Shown here one piece after another: positions 60,041 to 64,000 of a stretch of DNA of 64,000 nucleotides. The notes below the pieces were generated by a model. That model worked only from the letters and a program-made list of their open reading frames with translations. It was not told where the DNA came from and searched no databases. The stretch spans positions 186,001-250,000 of the forward strand of contig NZ_JAIWYX010000007.1 in the NCBI RefSeq assembly GCF_020251205.1, written 5' to 3'. Position 1 is the stretch's first letter. Each line of letters opens with the position of its first letter. The position numbers and the translations under genes were made by a program. This stretch comes from Arthrobacter sp. M4 (GTDB lineage: Bacteria; Actinomycetota; Actinomycetes; Actinomycetales; Micrococcaceae).

Positions 60041-60895
60041 ATGCCCCTCGACGAATCCCCTGACGGCTGGATCGACGATCTCCTGCCCCAGAATGGGCTG
60101 TCACCAGCCCAGCGCCGGGTAGCGGACATCATTGCCAAGAACCCGCAACTGGCTTCGTACGCGGACATCGCCGAGATCGCCAAGCGCACAGCCGTCAACA
60201 ACTCGACGGTGGTGCGCGCGGCCCAGGCCATGGGGTTCACGGGTTGGCCGGACCTGCAAAGAGAGTTGCGGGCGCGCTACTTGGTGCAGATCTCCACGGA
60301 AGAGACCCTCACGGTCCACGGCAACTACCGCAGTCCCGTGCATGACGCCATCAACCATGACCTTGAAAACCTCCGGCTGACCCTTGAGGCGAACGCTCCG
60401 CAGGACGTCCAGGACGCCATCAAAACCCTCGCCGATGCGAAGTCCATCATGGTGATCGGCATGGGCTCCTTTGCCGGCCCCGCAAGCGTAATGGCTCACC
60501 TCGGCTCCACCATGGGCTACAACATCACATTGGAAAACCGGGGCGGCGTGCACCTGGCCAGCGGAACCAACGCCGTGGGGCCGGGCGATGTGCTAGTGAT
60601 CATCAACATCTGGCGCTCCATCAAGCAAGTCATCCTCGCAGCCGAAGCCGCCCACAAGGCGGGCGCGAGGGTAGTTGCCATCACAGACCTTCGCAAAGGA
60701 CGTCTCGCCGCCATCGCGGACCACTCCTTGGTGGTTCCAAGCGAAGGCATTTCCTTCTTCCAGTCCGTTACGGCCACCACGTCAGTGGTCTACGGGCTCC
60801 TTGCGGGCATGGAAGCCGCGCATCCGGAACGCAGCCGCGCCGCAATCCGCCGTACGCAGCAGCTGTGGCAGGACCTCGATATTTACCTCGACTGA
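60041..60895 (+). CDS. RpiR/MurR-family regulator with SIS domain
   Basis: 284 residues. N-terminal HTH (about 15-85): LSPAQRRVADIIAKNPQLASYADIAEIAKRTAVNNSTVVRAAQAMGFTG. SIS domain (about 120-265): AKSIMVIGMGSFAGPASVMAHLG and GPGDVLVIINIWRSIKQVILAAEAAHKAGARVVAITD. SIS domains usually sense a phosphosugar, but some members control amino acid or organic acid use. Two TGCAAAC-type operators precede the gene. First gene of an operon continuing with a dehydrogenase, an aldehyde dehydrogenase and an amidohydrolase. Confidence 0.9.
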   Translation: MPLDESPDGWIDDLLPQNGLSPAQRRVADIIAKNPQLASYADIAEIAKRTAVNNSTVVRAAQAMGFTGWPDLQRELRARYLVQISTEETLTVHGNYRSPVHDAINHDLENLRLTLEANAPQDVQDAIKTLADAKSIMVIGMGSFAGPASVMAHLGSTMGYNITLENRGGVHLASGTNAVGPGDVLVIINIWRSIKQVILAAEAAHKAGARVVAITDLRKGRLAAIADHSLVVPSEGISFFQSVTATTSVVYGLLAGMEAAHPERSRAAIRRTQQLWQDLDIYLD

Positions 60896-60966
60896 GGATT
60901 CCAACCCACCTGAGTCATCAACTCACCTAGCCAGCAACCCCAACAAGAACCACCAAGGGACGCACC

Positions 60967-61899
60967 ATGACCAATGAACTTAACCGCCACGCCGCCGTCG
61001 TCGGACTCGGATCCATGGGCGGCGCGATGGCCGCGACGCTCCACCGCGCAGGCTGGAGTGTCTCTGGCTTCGACCCGTCATCCGAGGCCCGGTCCGCTGC
61101 GGCCGCAAACGGAATTGCCGTCGTCGAGGACGTTGCCGAGCTGGCCGGCACTCCGTACGTGGTGCTGTCCCTGCCGTCCGCAGCGATCGTCCGCGCCACC
61201 GTTCCGCACCTCCTGACGAAACCTGGCACCGTGGCGATCGTGGACACCACGACGTCGGAGCCCGCCACAAGCGCGGAAATGGCGGGGCTGGCCCAGCAAC
61301 ACCGGGCCCATTTCGTGGACAGCCCGGTGTCCGGCGGCAACGCAGGTGCCGCGACTGGCATGCTCAGCGCCTTCCTGGGCGGATCCGAGGACTCGATCGA
61401 AGCCGCCAGGCCAGTGCTGGACGCGCTGACTGGCGGCCAATACACGCACATCGGACCCATCGGCTCAGGGAACGTGGTGAAGTTGCTCAACAACATCCTC
61501 TGCGCCACCAACCTCGCTGCTGTTGGCGAAGCCCTGGACATCGCCGCAGCCTATGGGATTGACCTCGGAATCGCGGCTCAGGCCATCAGCGGTGCGTCCG
61601 GTGGCAGCAAAGTTTCCTCTGCCATGTTCCCCAACTGGATCCTCTCCGGCACGTTCGACTCCGGCTTCGCATTGGGACTCATGGCCCGCGACGTGTCGCT
61701 TGCCCTTGACGTCGCAGCCCAGCACGGCGCCGCGCCACAGGTGCTGTCCGGAACCAACCAAGCCTGGCAAAAGGCCCTCGCTGAACTCGGCCCTAAGGCC
61801 GACTTCGTGCAGATGCCTTCCACCGTGACCACTGCTACCGACGCGCTCTCTCCCACGGCCATCAACGCCGCCAAAGAATCCGCCTCCGCTACCCGCTAG
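60967..61899 (+). CDS. 3-hydroxyisobutyrate-dehydrogenase-family oxidoreductase
   Basis: 310 residues. Family signatures: AAVVGLGSMGGAMAATLHRAG (NAD(P) site), DTTTSEPATSAEM, VDSPVSGGNAGAATGMLSAFLGG (substrate binding) and catalytic Lys in GSGNVVKLLNNILCA. The family oxidises 3-hydroxy acids or reduces tartronate/succinate semialdehydes. With the aldehyde dehydrogenase after it, a hydroxy acid to semialdehyde to acid sequence is likely. Starts 71 bases after the regulator gene, RBS AAGGGACG. Confidence 0.9.
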   Translation: MTNELNRHAAVVGLGSMGGAMAATLHRAGWSVSGFDPSSEARSAAAANGIAVVEDVAELAGTPYVVLSLPSAAIVRATVPHLLTKPGTVAIVDTTTSEPATSAEMAGLAQQHRAHFVDSPVSGGNAGAATGMLSAFLGGSEDSIEAARPVLDALTGGQYTHIGPIGSGNVVKLLNNILCATNLAAVGEALDIAAAYGIDLGIAAQAISGASGGSKVSSAMFPNWILSGTFDSGFALGLMARDVSLALDVAAQHGAAPQVLSGTNQAWQKALAELGPKADFVQMPSTVTTATDALSPTAINAAKESASATR

Positions 61900-61911
61900 G
61901 AACTCCCCAAC

Positions 61912-63456
61912 ATGAGCCTGACCATCCCCACCGTTTCCGGGGCACAAACCGCCCGCGATGTCCTTGCCGCGGCCTTCCCCAACGGCCTTGGCGCGTTCGT
62001 TGACGGCCGCGTCCAGCAGGGCAGTGGCGAACCTGTCACCCTGACTGCTGCCGCCACAGGCGAGGCCTTCGCCAGCTACAACGACCCCGGAACGGCAGGC
62101 GCCGATGCTGTCCTGGCGTCCGCCGTCGACGGTGCCGCGCTCTGGGGCGCCATGAACCCCTTCGAGCGCGCCGCTATCCTTCGTAACGTGTCCCACGTGG
62201 TCGCTGAACACGCCGAGGAATTGGCCATCCTGGAGTCAGCCACCACGGGCAAGCCCATCCGCGATGCCCGCACCGAGGCCGCCAAGGTGGCCGAGATGTT
62301 CGGCTACTACGCCGGCTGGGCAGACAAAGTTACCGGCAGCACGATTCCCGTGCCGGGGGAGTGGCTCGCGTACACCCAGCGCGTGCCGTGGGGTGTCGTT
62401 GTCGCGGTCACCCCGTGGAACGCGCCGCTCTTCACCGCCGGCTGGAACTCCGCGGCCCCGCTCGCGGCGGGTAACGCCGTCGTCGTTAAGCCCAGCGAGT
62501 TCACGCCGGCCTCCACCGTGCGGCTTGCCCAGCTGGCCGTCGAGGCGGGCCTGCCCGCGGGGGTCTTCAACGTCGGTGTTGGGCTCGGCGCCACCATGGG
62601 AGCCGCCTTCACCACGGACCGCCGTGTGGGCAAGGTCAGCTTCATCGGTTCGGTCCCCACCGGCCGACGGGTTGCCGTGGCAGCCGCCCAGGCTGGCATC
62701 CCCACTGTCCTCGAACTCGGCGGCAAGAGCGCCAACATCGTCTTCGCCGACGCGGATCTGGACTGCGCCGCCGACGGCGCAGTATCTGCCATCTTCTCCG
62801 GGGCAGGCCAGTCCTGCGTGGCCGGCTCTCGCCTGCTGGTGCAGCGCAGCGTCTACCGCGAGTTCGTGGACCGTGTCGCGGAGAAGGCCGCCAGGCTGCG
62901 CGTAGGCGACCCGTTGGCCTCGAACACCGAGGTGGGACCGATCATCACCGCTCCGCAGTTCGCCACAGTCACCTCGCTGATCGGACAAGGACTCGACGAC
63001 GGCGCCCGTCGCCTCACCGGCGCGGCCCTACCGGAGGAGCTCGCTGCCGGGCCCTATTCCGGCGGCCACTGGGTGCTGCCCACAGTGCTCGACGGCGTGA
63101 CCCCGGCGAACCGTCTTGAAACCACCGAGGTCTTTGGTCCGGTTGTGGGGGCGGACGCGTTCGACACCGAGGCCGAGGCCATCGCCCGGGCGAATGCCAC
63201 CAGCTTCGGCCTCGCTGGCGCAGTGTGGACCGCCAACGTCACAAGGGCCCACCACGTCGCCCAGTCCGTCAAGGCCGGCACCTTCTGGATCAACGCGTAC
63301 AAGACCATCCACGTGGCCGTGCCGTTCGGAGGCTTCGGGGACTCGGGCCACGGCCGCTCCTCCGGCCCCGGAGTGCTGGACGAGTACACGCAGACCAAGG
63401 CCGTGTGGGTTCCCACGCAGGCTGCCGGTGCACCGTTCCCGTCGCTGAGCTACTGA
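61912..63456 (+). CDS. NAD(P)-dependent aldehyde dehydrogenase
   Basis: 514 residues, 12 bases after the dehydrogenase. Motifs: VAVTPWNAPLF, KPSEFTPAS, FIGSVPTGRRV, the general-base Glu in VLELGGKSANIVF, catalytic Cys in SGAGQSCVAGSRL and the C-terminal EVFGPVVGADAF. It resembles the betaine-/aminoaldehyde group, which oxidises small aldehydes carrying a polar head. Substrate unknown; the operon context suggests the aldehyde made by the preceding enzyme. Confidence 0.92.
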   Translation: MSLTIPTVSGAQTARDVLAAAFPNGLGAFVDGRVQQGSGEPVTLTAAATGEAFASYNDPGTAGADAVLASAVDGAALWGAMNPFERAAILRNVSHVVAEHAEELAILESATTGKPIRDARTEAAKVAEMFGYYAGWADKVTGSTIPVPGEWLAYTQRVPWGVVVAVTPWNAPLFTAGWNSAAPLAAGNAVVVKPSEFTPASTVRLAQLAVEAGLPAGVFNVGVGLGATMGAAFTTDRRVGKVSFIGSVPTGRRVAVAAAQAGIPTVLELGGKSANIVFADADLDCAADGAVSAIFSGAGQSCVAGSRLLVQRSVYREFVDRVAEKAARLRVGDPLASNTEVGPIITAPQFATVTSLIGQGLDDGARRLTGAALPEELAAGPYSGGHWVLPTVLDGVTPANRLETTEVFGPVVGADAFDTEAEAIARANATSFGLAGAVWTANVTRAHHVAQSVKAGTFWINAYKTIHVAVPFGGFGDSGHGRSSGPGVLDEYTQTKAVWVPTQAAGAPFPSLSY

Positions 63457-63476
63457 CTTCTTGGAGGAAAACAATC

Positions 63477-64000
63477 GTGGAACTTACCCGGACCGCTGAA
63501 AGTCCTGAAGCCGTCAAAGGACGCATCGAGGAGACCCTGCAGGAATGGCAGGACCGCGTGCTGGCCTTGAGCCGCGCCATCCACGCCCAGCCGGAACTGG
63601 CTTTCGAAGAAGTCAGGGCCGCCGCCGCGGTCACTGCTTTGCTTGAGGAAGCAGGCTATGACGTCGAACGCGGCACGGCCGGCCTGCCCACCGCCTTCAC
63701 CGCCACTGCCGGCACCGGTGAGCTGGTGGTCGCGTTCTGCGTCGAATACGACGCCCTTCCCGACGTCGGCCATGCCTGCGGACACAACCTGATCGCCGGC
63801 GCTTCCATCGCCGCTGCCCTGGCGCTGCTGCCGTACGTGGACGAACTCGGCATCACACTGAAGGCCATCGGCACGCCGGCTGAGGAACACGGCGGCGGCA
63901 AGGCGCTCATGCTGGAACGCGGAGTGTTCGACGGCGTAGCGCTGGCAATGATGGTCCACCCGGTTCAGGCGGGCATCACCTACAACCCCGCCGGCACCTC
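63477..64000 (+). CDS. M20-family amidohydrolase, 3' end outside window
   Basis: First 174 residues, GTG start at 63477 with GGAGGAAA six bases upstream. Metal-binding motifs of M20 amidohydrolases are visible: RAIHAQPELAFEE, CVEYDALPDVGHACGHNLIAG with His ligands, and TPAEEHGGGKALMLERG. It is nearest to the aminoacylase/aminobenzoyl-glutamate hydrolase group, which cleave N-acyl or amide bonds. In this operon it probably releases the compound whose side chain is oxidised by the two dehydrogenases. The frame is open to the right edge. Confidence 0.88.
   Translation, partial: MELTRTAESPEAVKGRIEETLQEWQDRVLALSRAIHAQPELAFEEVRAAAAVTALLEEAGYDVERGTAGLPTAFTATAGTGELVVAFCVEYDALPDVGHACGHNLIAGASIAAALALLPYVDELGITLKAIGTPAEEHGGGKALMLERGVFDGVALAMMVHPVQAGITYNPAGT

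Overview
The window is high-GC actinobacterial DNA, most likely from the Micrococcaceae (Arthrobacter/Paenarthrobacter type). The evidence is the codon use, many GTG/TTG starts and 4-bp ATGA gene overlaps, tandem GlnR-type boxes, an actinobacterial BsaP gene after bioB, DUF6318 lipoproteins and a TM0106-type nuclease-helicase. No rRNA, tRNA, insertion sequence, phage gene or CRISPR array was found. The assignment rests on gene content only.

Layout. 0-3 kb: an incomplete membrane-anchored protein resembling matrixin-type metallopeptidases, an MbfA-type ferritin-VIT iron/manganese transporter and two small low-complexity proteins. 3-13 kb: nitrogen and solute uptake, with a sodium:solute symporter and divergent XRE-cupin regulator, an APC permease, amtB-glnK behind a textbook GlnR box, and a two-gene operon of an agmatinase-family ureohydrolase and an acetolactate-synthase-like TPP enzyme that fits the 2-ketoarginine route. 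13-20 kb: drug export (MarR plus DHA2 transporter; a heterodimeric ABC exporter with one degenerate ATP site) and a thioesterase. 20-25 kb: McrB/McrC restriction genes, a small membrane protein and a Vsr nuclease. 25-28 kb: a divergent histidine kinase/response regulator pair and an Hpt-like protein without the phosphoacceptor histidine.

28-34 kb holds a six-gene biotin operon on the minus strand, bioB-bsaP-bioA-bioF-bioD-P450, with 4-bp overlaps throughout. bsaP and bioD each carry in-frame tandem repeats, and the P450 is a candidate source of the pimeloyl precursor. A divergent NCS1 nucleobase-type permease has its own GlnR-like site. 36-39.5 kb contains two tandem copies of a lipoprotein (DUF6318) plus secreted PKD-like protein cassette; they are mosaic, relatively AT-rich in their variable parts, and the second lipoprotein copy is frameshifted.

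40.8-49.5 kb is the most interesting block. A GntR/FCD regulator precedes a TIM-barrel enzyme, a DhaK-DhaL kinase, an RpiB isomerase, a 3-hydroxyacyl-CoA-dehydrogenase-like enzyme, an SDR, a 36-residue membrane peptide, an ACS-type MFS transporter and a TPI-like isomerase. The last steps match the known L-erythrulose to D-erythrose-4-phosphate route. The transporter and first enzymes suggest a sugar acid that is oxidised at C3 and decarboxylated to erythrulose. The same palindrome (TCCTATAGGA) lies before the regulator and before the operon.

49-64 kb: a nuclease-exonuclease-helicase fusion, a yeast-type cytosine deaminase, a large metallopeptidase with a polyproline leader and basic tail, a CBS protein, Tex with a long RGG-like tail, and an RpiR-controlled catabolic operon (3-hydroxyisobutyrate-dehydrogenase-like, aldehyde dehydrogenase, M20 amidohydrolase) running off the right edge.
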